Below are positions 46,048 through 54,759 of a stretch of 64,000 bases of DNA, one piece after another. The DNA lies in contig NZ_JBJKFD010000001.1 in NCBI RefSeq assembly GCF_049723905.1, positions 1,240,001-1,304,000 on the forward strand. Reading direction: 5' to 3'. The position numbers and the translations under genes are program-made. Below the pieces are notes generated by a model that was given only the letters and a program-made list of their open reading frames with translations, was not told where the DNA came from and did not search any database. This DNA is from G963665185 sp049723905. Lineage in GTDB: Bacteria; Desulfobacterota; Desulfovibrionia; Desulfovibrionales; Desulfovibrionaceae. Every line of letters starts with the position of its first letter. Position 1 is the first letter of the stretch.

Positions 46048-46372
46048 ACCCTAAATCTCCTGTTGCCTGTTTTGAAATTTCAAACAACCAGCAACAGACT
46101 TCATCCAAAATCGAGGGCCCGCACGGATGCGGAGAGGACAAACGCGATGCTTTTATTGGGGAGGCTTTCCGCGGTGGGGTTCCGGCCCTAAAAACGACAG
46201 GGCAATAAACTTTTCGGAAAGCATTCATTTTTGTAGAATCAACGCGGGGCACACGTCCTGAAGTTGTGTCTTCTTACACAATATAGCATTTTGGGCAATC
46301 ACCTCTGTTTATATTATACCCATTCGGCCACACGGCCACTCCAGCACTCAAACCGCATTGGAGACAGTAAAC
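46048..46372. other. Divergent intergenic region between the DUF819 and peptidase genes
   Basis: No ORF. An A/T-rich segment at 46270-46320 with TATATTATA probably holds the peptidase promoter, but no clean -35 partner was found. Confidence 0.35.
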
Positions 46373-47479
46373 ATGATCAACGAACAACGTCTTCTGGAAA
46401 CATTCCTCTCCCTGGTACGCATCGACAGCCCGTCGCTCCAGGAAAAACCCGTAGCCGACCACCTTGTGGGGCTGCTCCGGTCCAAGGGCTACGAAGTGAC
46501 GCTTGACGGTGCGGGAAAAGCCAGTGGCGGTAACACTGGCAATATCATCGCCAAAGTTCCGGGTACGGGTGCAGGGGAGCCTTTGGGCTTCTCCGCGCAC
46601 ATGGACTGCGTCATGCCCTGCATCGGCGTAGAACCGGTCGTAAAGGACGGTGTCGTCACTTCGGCCTCGAACACAGTTCTGGGCGGCGACGACAAGGCGG
46701 GAATTGCTGCAATTCTCGAAGCCGTGGACCATCTCCATGATGAAGGAATCACCCACCCCGACCTCTACCTCGTATTCACAATTTGCGAGGAGTCCGGAAT
46801 GCACGGCGCCAAGAACCTGGACACCAGCCTGGTAAAGGCCAAGGAACTCATCGTGCTCGATTCCGGCGGCCCCACAGGCACCGTGGTTGTCCAGGCCCCT
46901 TCCAAGGCAGGGATAAACATCACTTTTACCGGCAAAGCCGCCCATGCAGGCATGGAACCGGAAAAAGGCATTAGCGCCATAATGATTGCTGCCGAAGCCA
47001 TCGGTCGCATGAAACTTCTGCGCATTGATGAAGAAACCGTGGCCAATATAGGGCATATCGAAGGTGGCGGCGGAACCAACATCGTCACGGAACGCGTCGA
47101 CCTGACCGCCGAAGCCCGCTCCTTTTCCGACGACGGCCTCAAAAAGCAGTTGGACCACATGCGTAGCTGCTGCGAGGAAGCGGCAGCCAAATTCGGTGGG
47201 AGCGTGGAGTTTGACGCCAAAGTCTCCTACCCCGCCCTGCAGGTTCCTGAAGACAGCGTTCTGCTGGAACGCACTCGCCAGGCTTGCGATCGTCTTGGTT
47301 TCACGTTCGACCCGCAGCCGTGCGGCGGCGGAAGCGACGCCAACATCTTCTTTGGCCAGGGCTTTTCCTGCATCAACCTTGGCATCGGCATGAGCAAGGT
47401 CCACACCGTGGACGAATTCATCAAGGTTGAGGACATCGTAAACACAGCCAAGCTGGCAGCCGAGCTCATGGTAAGATAG
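46373..47479 (+). CDS. PepT-like M20 family peptidase
   Basis: A 368-residue zinc peptidase of the tripeptidase-T-like branch. It has the metal sites in GFSAHMDCVMP, VLGGDDKAGIAA, FTICEESGMHGA (catalytic Glu then metal Glu), VLDSGGP and near the C-terminus SKVHTVDEF. The start at 46373 has GGAG nine bases upstream; the TTG at 46358 is less likely. No signal peptide, so it is cytoplasmic and likely degrades small peptides. Confidence 0.9.
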   Translation: MINEQRLLETFLSLVRIDSPSLQEKPVADHLVGLLRSKGYEVTLDGAGKASGGNTGNIIAKVPGTGAGEPLGFSAHMDCVMPCIGVEPVVKDGVVTSASNTVLGGDDKAGIAAILEAVDHLHDEGITHPDLYLVFTICEESGMHGAKNLDTSLVKAKELIVLDSGGPTGTVVVQAPSKAGINITFTGKAAHAGMEPEKGISAIMIAAEAIGRMKLLRIDEETVANIGHIEGGGGTNIVTERVDLTAEARSFSDDGLKKQLDHMRSCCEEAAAKFGGSVEFDAKVSYPALQVPEDSVLLERTRQACDRLGFTFDPQPCGGGSDANIFFGQGFSCINLGIGMSKVHTVDEFIKVEDIVNTAKLAAELMVR

Positions 47480-47549
47480 CCCCAACAGCCCTTTTACGCC
47501 GCCAATTCAGAACGGCGTATCTCTTTCAGCTCAATCCCCAAAATCATTT

Positions 47550-47579
47550 TTCAGGCGGGACCGTTTGGTCCCGCCTGAA
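47550..47579 (+). terminator. Stem-loop after the peptidase gene
   Basis: A 13-base perfect stem (47550-47562, 47567-47579) with GTTT loop. The following sequence ATCTTG has few Ts. It lies 70 bases after the stop. Confidence 0.75.
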
Positions 47580-48159
47580 ATCTTGCCAAACAGCATTCTC
47601 TGGATTTTTCCGTCCCCCCGAACTGCATTTAGCGGCACATAAGGGCCCTCCCCACCCCAATTGGCTGGCTAAAACTTCCCCCCAAAGCCTCCCTCAAGAA
47701 AAGCGGACACGACACAAAACCGTTGTCCCCAATGCTTCTTTTTTCCACTTTCATTCCATCTGCCGCATTCCTTCAACCGCCCAGCTCTCCCTAGAAATCA
47801 AAAAAGCTATATTTAACACATTTTCCTTACATATTTTTTCCAGAAAGCCCGTCTTCGCAGGGGATTCCGAGGGTTGGAAGGTCCATCATACGAGTAAAAA
47901 AAGAATGCACTAAAGACATGCAATCATAACATTATCGAAACAATAATATTCATCATCAAGAATCAATGAATGATAAAAATCAAAATACCCAGCATGAACG
48001 AGCTTTATATTCAAAAAATATAGCTACAGTAAAAACAAAACAAGAACATGCAAAACAACAAAAAAAACGACTATGAAACAGACTTATAAAGACACAAAAG
48101 ACTGTTGTTTTTATATAACACAGTAAATTTTACATTAATTCAAATTTTACATTTGAAAT

Positions 48160-48187
48160 TTGACATCACTAAATACCATGGTATGCT
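48160..48187 (+). promoter_or_regulatory. Candidate sigma-70 promoter of the amino acid importer
   Basis: A perfect TTGACA (48160-48165) and TATGCT (48182-48187) are separated by 16 bases, about 155 bases before the start codon. Confidence 0.5.
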
Positions 48188-48294
48188 TAAAAGGAATGTG
48201 CGTTTCCAGTGGCGAAAGCCAACTATAATTTTATTTAAAAATCAGCATATTAGCACACAATTCATAGCTTAAAATCCAAAAAACGCTACCAAGT

Positions 48295-48315
48295 CTCCTC
48301 GGATGGGCCGAGGAG
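48295..48315 (+). promoter_or_regulatory. Leader stem-loop just before the importer genes
   Basis: CTCCTCGG/CCGAGGAG with a five-base loop lies 27 bases before the start codon and does not cover the AAGGAG site. It lacks a T-run, so attenuation or mRNA protection are both possible. Confidence 0.4.
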
Positions 48316-48342
48316 AGTTTCGTCTATAACCAAGGAGAATAT

Positions 48343-49149
48343 ATGAGTACCCAATCAACATCCCGAAAAATTCCAATTCCCCTGCTCCTGAGCCTGTTGC
48401 TGGCCCTTGTTGTTTCCCTGGCAGGTTGCGGGCAAGACGAGTCCAAGGATTCCCTCGAACGAGTCAAAAAAGCCGGTGAAATCAGCTTTGCCATGAGCGG
48501 AGGCTACCCGCCCTTTAATTTTTACAATACCAAAAACGAACTGGTCGGCTTCGACGTGGATACAGGACGGGAAGTGGCTAAACGCCTCGGCGTGAAGTTC
48601 AAGCCCGTAACCACGGAATGGAGCGGCATCATCGAGGGGCTGCGGTCCGGTGCGTACGACGGAATTCTCGGCAGTATGGCCGTTACTCCCAAACGCCAGG
48701 AAGTCGTCGATTTCACGACTCCCTACTACTATTCCGGCGCCCAGCTCATGGTTAAAAAGGACGCGCCTTTCACCAGCCCCGCGGACCTCAAGGGCAAAAT
48801 CGTGGGCCTGGTAACCGGCACGACCTTTGAAAACGACGCCAAGACGCTCGATGCCAGGGAAGTCAAACTCTACAAGGACGACAATCAGACACTGCTCGAA
48901 CTCGACAGCGGCGTCATCGACGGCGTCATCACCGACCGCGTTGTCGGCGTCAACGCCATGAACTCCGGAAAATTCAACATCAAGCCTCTCGGCTCCCCCC
49001 TCCGCAGCGAAGACATTGCCGTGGCCATTCGCAAGGGCGACGACACTCTGCTCAAGGAAATCAACCGAATCCTCAAAGAGATGCACTCCGACGGTACGCT
49101 TTCGCGTATCAGCGAAAAGTGGCTCAAGACCGACATCACAAAAAAATAA
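48343..49149 (+). CDS. Polar amino acid ABC transporter, substrate-binding lipoprotein
   Basis: A 268-residue SBP_bac_3 protein. The N-terminus is a lipoprotein signal (LLLSLLLALVVSLAGCG; lipobox LAGC). The binding fold includes EISFAMSGGYPPFNFYN, LVGFDVDTGREVAKRLG, WSGIIEGLRSGAYDGILGSM and GTTFENDA. AAGGAG precedes the ATG. It is the first gene of a SBP-permease-ATPase operon followed by ablAB, which makes lysine a plausible ligand; the sequence does not prove it. Confidence 0.93.
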   Translation: MSTQSTSRKIPIPLLLSLLLALVVSLAGCGQDESKDSLERVKKAGEISFAMSGGYPPFNFYNTKNELVGFDVDTGREVAKRLGVKFKPVTTEWSGIIEGLRSGAYDGILGSMAVTPKRQEVVDFTTPYYYSGAQLMVKKDAPFTSPADLKGKIVGLVTGTTFENDAKTLDAREVKLYKDDNQTLLELDSGVIDGVITDRVVGVNAMNSGKFNIKPLGSPLRSEDIAVAIRKGDDTLLKEINRILKEMHSDGTLSRISEKWLKTDITKK

Positions 49150-49160
49150 TTGGTATGCCC

Positions 49161-49183
49161 GCGGCCCCGTTAAACGGGGCCGC
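49161..49183 (+). promoter_or_regulatory. Intercistronic GC-rich hairpin after the binding-protein gene
   Basis: A ten-base perfect stem GCGGCCCCGT/ACGGGGCCGC with TAA loop lies between the binding-protein and permease genes, with no T-run. Such hairpins protect the upstream mRNA and raise binding-protein levels over the membrane components. Confidence 0.6.
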
Positions 49184-49203
49184 ACCTACCGGAGAAAAAT
49201 CCG

Positions 49204-49875
49204 ATGCACTACAACGTAACTGCCATGTGGCAGTATGTTCCCTATTTTCTGCCCGCGGCTCTCATGACGCTGGAAGTCACATTTTTCGGCATCCTTCTGG
49301 GGTTGCTGCTGGGCCTCGGAACCGCGTTCTGCCGCATTTCCGACAACATATGGCTCAATGGCCCGGCACAGCTCTACATATACCTGATCCGCGGCACCCC
49401 GCTCCTGTTGCAGCTGCTTTTTCTCTATTACGGCATGCGAAGCATCCTCGGGCTCGGCGCACTCTATTCCGCCGTACTCGCCCTGGGCGTTCACAACGGT
49501 GCGTATCTCGCCGAAATATTTCGGGGAGCCATACAGTCCATCGCCAGCGGACAGATGGAAGCCGCACGCTCCCTGGGCATGACCCACACCAGGGCCATGA
49601 TCCGCATTATTCTGCCACAGGCTTTCAAGCGGGCCATCCCGGCGCTGGGCAACCAGTTCATCATCGCGCTCAAGGACTCCTCCCTGGCCAGTACCATCAC
49701 CATTCAGGAATTGCTGCTCAAGTCGCAGCAGCTGGCATCCAGCAATTTTATGATGATGGAAATGCTCTCCATTGCCGCAGTTTTTTACCTGGCCTACACA
49801 GGCCTGTTTACCTGGCTGTTTCACAGCATTGAACGCCGGTTGGACGTATCCGACAGGCAAGGAGCAAACGCATGA
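49204..49875 (+). CDS. Polar amino acid ABC transporter, permease (HisM/GlnP type)
   Basis: A 223-residue membrane protein with about five helices. It has the N-terminal helix after MHYNVTAMWQYVPYFLPAA, the RGTPLLLQLLFLYYG motif and the EAARSLGMTHTRAMIRIILPQA coupling (EAA) loop. The stop overlaps the ATPase start as ATGA. A ribosome site GGAG lies just upstream. A single permease gene suggests a homodimer. Confidence 0.93.
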   Translation: MHYNVTAMWQYVPYFLPAALMTLEVTFFGILLGLLLGLGTAFCRISDNIWLNGPAQLYIYLIRGTPLLLQLLFLYYGMRSILGLGALYSAVLALGVHNGAYLAEIFRGAIQSIASGQMEAARSLGMTHTRAMIRIILPQAFKRAIPALGNQFIIALKDSSLASTITIQELLLKSQQLASSNFMMMEMLSIAAVFYLAYTGLFTWLFHSIERRLDVSDRQGANA

Positions 49876-50594
49876 TCTCAGTCAAATCCCTCAATAAATG
49901 GTTTGGCGACAACCACGTTCTGCGCGACGTGGATATGAATGTTGAGGAATCCGAAGTTGTGGTTGTTATTGGAGCGAGCGGATCGGGCAAGAGTACCTTT
50001 CTGCGCTGCATCAACCGCCTGGAAGACTACCAGAAAGGCGAAATAACCATAAACGGCCGTCCGCACCCCACATCGGAAAAACGGCTCAACGAACTGCGGT
50101 CCAAGGTGGGCATGGTCTTTCAGCACTTCAATCTGTTTCCTCACATGAGCGTACTGAGCAACGTGATGGAAGGCCCTACCCAGGTTCGGGACATGAAGAA
50201 AAGCCGGGCCAGAGAACTCGCACGCCACTATCTGGACAAGGTTGGCCTGTCCGACAAGGAAGAAGCGTATCCCGAAATGCTTTCGGGCGGCCAGAAGCAA
50301 CGCGTAGCCATTGCCCGCGCCCTGGCCATGGAACCGGAAGCCATGCTCTTTGACGAGCCGACATCGGCCCTGGACCCGGAGCTTGTGGGAGAAGTGCTCG
50401 CAACCATGAAGAAGCTGGCCAACGACGGCATGACCATGATTGTGGTTACGCACGAAATGGGCTTTGCCCGGGAAGTGGCGGACACGGTTCATTATATGGA
50501 CCAGGGCAAGGTGGTGGAAACCGCTACGCCCGAACGCCTGTTTACCGCCCCCACACAGGAGCGGACGCAGGAATTCCTCTCCCAGATTCTCTAG
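49872..50594 (+). CDS. Polar amino acid ABC transporter, ATP-binding protein (GlnQ type)
   Basis: A 240-residue ATPase with Walker A GASGSGKSTF, Q-loop VFQHFNLFPH, signature LSGGQKQRVAIARAL, Walker B AMLFDEPTSALDPE and switch VTHEMGFA. The typical PAAT-family order is complete. Start overlaps the permease stop. It completes the importer operon. Confidence 0.95.
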   Translation: MISVKSLNKWFGDNHVLRDVDMNVEESEVVVVIGASGSGKSTFLRCINRLEDYQKGEITINGRPHPTSEKRLNELRSKVGMVFQHFNLFPHMSVLSNVMEGPTQVRDMKKSRARELARHYLDKVGLSDKEEAYPEMLSGGQKQRVAIARALAMEPEAMLFDEPTSALDPELVGEVLATMKKLANDGMTMIVVTHEMGFAREVADTVHYMDQGKVVETATPERLFTAPTQERTQEFLSQIL

Positions 50595-50939
50595 AGAGGC
50601 CGCGAAAAACAGGCTTCCAGTATCTTGTGCAATGTATTGCAGCCACTTTTGCGGCTTTCCATTGAACAAAGCACTGGGAACCACCCGGTAGGAACGCGTT
50701 GCCGCAAGGACTGCATTCCATGCAGGAAGAGACCGCGGAGGGCGTTTTCACCCAATGACATCTCGTGAATGAACGGCATTGCCCGCCTCGACAGGAATAA
50801 AATGCCGCGCTTCACTCTCGATTATAACCAGCAATCCCCGCGCATCCGGCCATGCGCGCTGGACAGCCTTGCATTCCGCACCCGCCGGGCCGGTCAGTCG
50901 GCGGACGTATGCGGTTCACTACAACAGGTAGGTATACTT
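50595..50939. other. 345-base gap between the importer ATPase and ablA
   Basis: No ORF of substance. A short stem CTGCAT/ATGCAG lies at 50711-50725. I looked for the lysine riboswitch consensus and did not find it. The ablA ribosome site (AGGTAGG) lies at its right end. Confidence 0.4.
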
Positions 50940-52262
50940 ATGGATAGCATCAGCCAGAGGCAACGCGACGTGGCTCTTCGTCTCGACGACGGACCGGCCT
51001 CCACCCATTGGATGGACTGGAAATGGCATATTCGCAACAGCATCAAGACAGTCGAGGAAGCGGAGCGTCTGCTTGGCATCACCTTCCCCGAAAAGAAACG
51101 CGAACTGTACAAGCAGACTATAGACAAGTTCCCCATGGCAATCACGCCGTACTACCTCTCCCTGATTGATCCGGAAGATTACGAAAACGACCCGATCTTT
51201 ACACAGGCTTTTCCCGATGCACGCGAACTGCACATCGGCAAACACGATATGGTGGACCCCCTGCACGAGGACAAGGACTCCCCGGCCCAGGGCATAACCC
51301 ACCGGTACCCGGACCGTGTGCTGTTCCATGTTTCCAACCTCTGTTCCATGTACTGCCGCCACTGCACCCGCAAGCGCAAAGTGGGCGACCGGGATTTCAT
51401 CCCCACCAAGCAGGACCTGCAACAAGGCATAGAGTATATCCGCAAAACCCCCTCGGTTCGCGACGTCCTGCTTTCCGGCGGCGACCCTCTGATGCTGCCG
51501 GATGAACGCCTGGACTGGCTGCTGGGGGAAATCCGCGCCATTCCGCACATGGAGATCATCCGCATCGGCAGCCGCATGCCCGTGGTGCTGCCCTACCGCA
51601 TTACCGACGACCTCGTGAACGTCATCCGCAAACACCACCCGGTGTGGCTCAACACGCATTTCAACCACCCGCGCGAGCTGACCCAGTCGTCACGCCGTGC
51701 CCTGGCCAAGCTGGCCGACGGCGGCGTCCCCCTCGGAAACCAGAGCGTGCTTCTGGCAGACGTCAACGACTGCCCCCGGCTTATGAAGTCCCTCACCCAA
51801 AAGCTTATCGCCAACCGGGTGCGCCCCTATTATCTGTATCAGTGCGACCTTTCCGAAGGGCTCAGCCATTTTCGCACTCCCGTGGGCAAGGGCATTGAGA
51901 TCATCGAAAGCCTCATCGGCCACACCACTGGCATGGCTGTTCCCACGTACGTCATCGACGCACCGGGCGGAGGCGGTAAAATCCCCGTCATGCCCAACTA
52001 CCTTATATCCTGGTGCGTGAACAAAGTGGTGCTGCGCAACTATGAGGGCGTTATCACCACCTACAAGGAACCGGACAGGTACGAGCCCACCTACTGCGAC
52101 CGCAATTGCTCCGACTGCCGTCTTTTGCTGAAGGAAGACGACGCCGGTGAAGACCGCGCCATAGGCATTGAAAAACTGCTGTGCGACTGGGACATGACCA
52201 CAAGCCTGACCCCCAGAGGCAACGAACGCCTGACCCGCAGGGCAGAAAACGGCGGAGCGTAA
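50940..52262 (+). CDS. ablA: Lysine 2,3-aminomutase
   Basis: A 440-residue radical-SAM, pyridoxal-phosphate enzyme that converts L-alpha-lysine to L-beta-lysine. The radical-SAM cluster motif is CSMYCRHCTRKR, and the family signatures LLSGGDPLML, PGGGGKIPVMPNY (PLP lysine context) and a C-terminal Cys motif (YCDRNCSDC) are present. The start at 50940 has AGGTAGG upstream; the longer frame is a run of upstream sequence. It is followed one base later by ablB, giving the osmolyte N-epsilon-acetyl-beta-lysine pathway. Confidence 0.94.
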   Translation: MDSISQRQRDVALRLDDGPASTHWMDWKWHIRNSIKTVEEAERLLGITFPEKKRELYKQTIDKFPMAITPYYLSLIDPEDYENDPIFTQAFPDARELHIGKHDMVDPLHEDKDSPAQGITHRYPDRVLFHVSNLCSMYCRHCTRKRKVGDRDFIPTKQDLQQGIEYIRKTPSVRDVLLSGGDPLMLPDERLDWLLGEIRAIPHMEIIRIGSRMPVVLPYRITDDLVNVIRKHHPVWLNTHFNHPRELTQSSRRALAKLADGGVPLGNQSVLLADVNDCPRLMKSLTQKLIANRVRPYYLYQCDLSEGLSHFRTPVGKGIEIIESLIGHTTGMAVPTYVIDAPGGGGKIPVMPNYLISWCVNKVVLRNYEGVITTYKEPDRYEPTYCDRNCSDCRLLLKEDDAGEDRAIGIEKLLCDWDMTTSLTPRGNERLTRRAENGGA

Positions 52263-52263
52263 C

Positions 52264-53145
52264 ATGGACGCAGCAGCCAGTTCCACGGAATCACCCGACA
52301 GGCTTGAACTTCTCGGGCGCTCCCTGGTGCAGCACGGGCCGGAAAACGACCGCGTATACCTGATGCATCTGGATATGGCAGACTACCCGGTCATTGTTTC
52401 CGAGATTACCGCCATGGCGGAACGCCACGGGTATTCCAAAATATTCGCCAAGATTCCCGGCAAGGCCGCCCAGATGTTTCTGGACAGCGGTTTCAAATGC
52501 GAAGCCAGGGCAACCGGGCTTTTCAACATACAGGGCGAAGAAGACGACGCGCTCTTTTTGGGCCGTTTTCTGAGTGATGACCGCAGCCGGGAACAAAATC
52601 CGGAAACAATAGCCAACGTGCTCCAGGTTGCGGAAAGCAAAGCAACGGACAGCCAGCTGGAAAAATTGTCCGGAGAGTTCTCACTACGCCCCATGACGGA
52701 AGACGATACAAAAGAGATGGCCCGCATTTACGGTATGGTCTTCCCGACCTACCCCTTCCCCATCCACGACCCCGCCTTTTTGCAGAAATGCATGCGGGAC
52801 AACGTACGCTTTGTGGGGGCGGTAAAGGACGGCCGGACAGTCGCCCTGGCATCGGCGGAAATATTTGCCGACCTGGGCACTGCGGAAATGACCGACTTTG
52901 CGACGATGCCGGAATATACGGGCCACAAGCTTGCCCAATACCTGCTGGCAGATCTTGAAAACAGACTCAGGCACCAGGGGATAACCACGGCGTTCACCAT
53001 AGCCAGGGCTGTTTCCTATGGAATGAACATCACCTTTGCCCGAGCAGGATACAGCCACGCCGGAACATTGGTTAACAACACCAATATATCCGGTGGGATA
53101 GAAAGCATGAACGTCTGGCATAAATCCCTGGCTTCATCTGCATAA
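52264..53145 (+). CDS. ablB: Putative beta-lysine N-acetyltransferase
   Basis: A 293-residue GNAT acetyltransferase that follows ablA directly. The C-terminal half holds the GNAT fold (LRPMTEDDTKEMARIYGMVFPTYPFPI... then TDFATMPEYTGHKLAQYLL, the acetyl-CoA region). The N-terminal 130 residues match the additional domain of AblB (DYPVIVSEITAMAERHGYSKIF). It acetylates the epsilon-amino group of beta-lysine to make a compatible solute used under salt stress. Confidence 0.92.
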   Translation: MDAAASSTESPDRLELLGRSLVQHGPENDRVYLMHLDMADYPVIVSEITAMAERHGYSKIFAKIPGKAAQMFLDSGFKCEARATGLFNIQGEEDDALFLGRFLSDDRSREQNPETIANVLQVAESKATDSQLEKLSGEFSLRPMTEDDTKEMARIYGMVFPTYPFPIHDPAFLQKCMRDNVRFVGAVKDGRTVALASAEIFADLGTAEMTDFATMPEYTGHKLAQYLLADLENRLRHQGITTAFTIARAVSYGMNITFARAGYSHAGTLVNNTNISGGIESMNVWHKSLASSA

Positions 53146-53187
53146 AAACCTGGGTTCGGTCTCCACCGAATATCATAAGGTACAGCA

Positions 53188-53232
53188 AAAGCGCCGTTCG
53201 ACATCCCCAAAAAAGTCGAGCGGCGCTTTGTA
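53188..53232 (+). terminator. Terminator after ablB
   Basis: A 15-base stem (53188-53202, 53215-53229; one T-G pair) with a 12-base loop lies 43 bases after the stop and ends in TTTGTAT. Confidence 0.85.
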
Positions 53233-53346
53233 TATTCTCCCCATCCCCACATGTTTTTCCGCCGTCACTTCCAACAAAACCACGTCCGGAACAATTTATG
53301 CTTTTCATTCATCCGTAGGAAATAATTTCATACAAGGGCCAGCTCT

Positions 53347-53892
53347 ATGCGCATCGACTCATCGTCCTCATTTATGACGTCCCAGTTGATTCAGTCCCCC
53401 TCCACGGGCACGGACCAATACGGCATGCACCGTAAGGGAAACAGTAAAAAACCGGACGAGCCGCAGGAATGCAATCTGGCCTCCTGTACGCAAAGAGCCC
53501 TTACGCCGGATGAACAACTCAGGCTGGAAGAACTTAAAAACCAGCTCGTGGATCTGCTGAGGGACACGGATAACATTACCCCGGAAAAAGAGCAGCGTGT
53601 CCGTCAGATAGAAAAGGAGATTGAAAAGCTCACCGGCGTCAAGATACCGAAACGCAATCTGTCCTCCATGACGAAAATGCTGGGGGACATGAATGGCAAA
53701 AATAAAAAGAAAGACGAAGCCTCCCTAGCCGACCTGGAAAACAAGGCACAGCGGGAGGAGCAGATACGCGCCTTTCTTCTGCCCAAATCGCAAACCAAAC
53801 CCGGCAAGGGCATCATGGATTTCGCTCTCCAGGCCTACGCAAAAACGGCGGCCTCCAGCCTGCTGGGCTCTTCTTTCAACAGCAAATCGTAA
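53347..53892 (+). CDS. Hypothetical protein, 181 residues, charged and coiled-coil-like
   Basis: Begins with a Ser-rich stretch (MRIDSSSSFMTSQLIQSPS) and has a central helical coiled-coil region (LTPDEQLRLEELKNQLVDLL...VRQIEKEIEKLTG), a Lys-rich part and an Ala/Ser-rich end. No signal peptide or domain recognised. Ribosome site is weak (AAGGGC). The Ser-rich head and pattern recall small proteins of flagellar or metalloprotease-catalytic-domain leftovers, but no call is made. Confidence 0.6.
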   Translation: MRIDSSSSFMTSQLIQSPSTGTDQYGMHRKGNSKKPDEPQECNLASCTQRALTPDEQLRLEELKNQLVDLLRDTDNITPEKEQRVRQIEKEIEKLTGVKIPKRNLSSMTKMLGDMNGKNKKKDEASLADLENKAQREEQIRAFLLPKSQTKPGKGIMDFALQAYAKTAASSLLGSSFNSKS

Positions 53893-54039
53893 ACACACTT
53901 CCCGCCCGAACATCACAGCGGCACTTTGCTTCGGCCATATGCCGCATGGAATGAACGTTGCGCTCCAAGGGGCTGCTGGTGTATCTGCAGGTATATACCC
54001 CGATACCCAGTATGCAACCCGTAACCAAACGGAGTGCCC

Positions 54040-54759
54040 ATGAGCAACGAAATATCCAAAGAAACTCCGGAAACGGAAGCCGGAGTCTCCTCCGAAGATT
54101 CTCCCATTGAATCCTCAGCAGAGTACACAACCGAACAATCCGTGGAAACATCCCCCAATTATCCCAACGAGCAATCAACTCCTCAAAAAGAATTCATAAT
54201 CCCCCCCACCAGGGACGCCCTTCGGGATGGTGATCCGGCAACGGAAGCCGGAGACGAAAAGGACACGCACAAAACCGTCCTGCCCCGTGCGGAACGGCGC
54301 ATGAACCCCTATCTGGCCGGAATACTCATCGGTATCGCCACCATCCTTCTGTTTGTCGTCACCGGCACGGGAACAACTCTTTCCCAAGGTCTGCCCCCTC
54401 TGACCAACTGGATTTCCTCGGCCATTTCCGGAGTGCAGAACCCGATCCTGCCCCTTACTCCAAGCCTGCTCATGCTGGCTGGATGTTTTATAGGCGGCTT
54501 TCTCTTTTCCCTGGTTTTCGGCGGTTTCAGCCTGCGGTTGGAACGTGGAGCCCGCTGCAAAGCCAAAAACCGCACCCTGTTGGCCCTGTTCGGCGGCGTG
54601 CTTTCTGGGCTGGCCCTGCGCGCCGTTCCCTTTGGCGCATTTGATGCGGCCCTGTCGGGAACCGCCCTTCTGCTTACAGGCCCCGCCCTGTTTATCGCCG
54701 GATTCATTATCTCCGGCTTCATTCTGACCAACCTGCTGCGGAGGCAATGGAATGACTAG
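54040..54759 (+). CDS. YeeE/YedE-type sulfur transporter subunit with acidic N-terminal extension
   Basis: A 239-residue protein. Residues 1-85 are a soluble acidic, Ser/Thr/Glu-rich stretch; residues 90-238 hold about four or five membrane helices (GILIGIATILLFVVTGTGTT, LTPSLLMLAGCFIGGFLFSLVFGG). The glycine-rich layout with a membrane Cys fits the YeeE/YedE half-transporter family (TsuA takes up thiosulfate). GGAG lies five bases before the ATG. The gene overlaps the next by eight bases. Confidence 0.75.
   Translation: MSNEISKETPETEAGVSSEDSPIESSAEYTTEQSVETSPNYPNEQSTPQKEFIIPPTRDALRDGDPATEAGDEKDTHKTVLPRAERRMNPYLAGILIGIATILLFVVTGTGTTLSQGLPPLTNWISSAISGVQNPILPLTPSLLMLAGCFIGGFLFSLVFGGFSLRLERGARCKAKNRTLLALFGGVLSGLALRAVPFGAFDAALSGTALLLTGPALFIAGFIISGFILTNLLRRQWND

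Larger units (their letters stand above)
47480..48342. other. 863-base gene-free region, strongly A/T-rich in its right half
   Basis: The left part holds the peptidase stem-loop and pyrimidine-rich sequence. From about 47800 to 48290 the sequence is very A/T-rich with A-tracts, unlike the rest of the window. It ends in the promoter and leader of the amino acid importer. No ORF was credible. Confidence 0.5.

Noticed and set aside
50595..50939. Lysine riboswitch before ablA
   Set aside because: The conserved lysine-riboswitch core segments were not found by eye.
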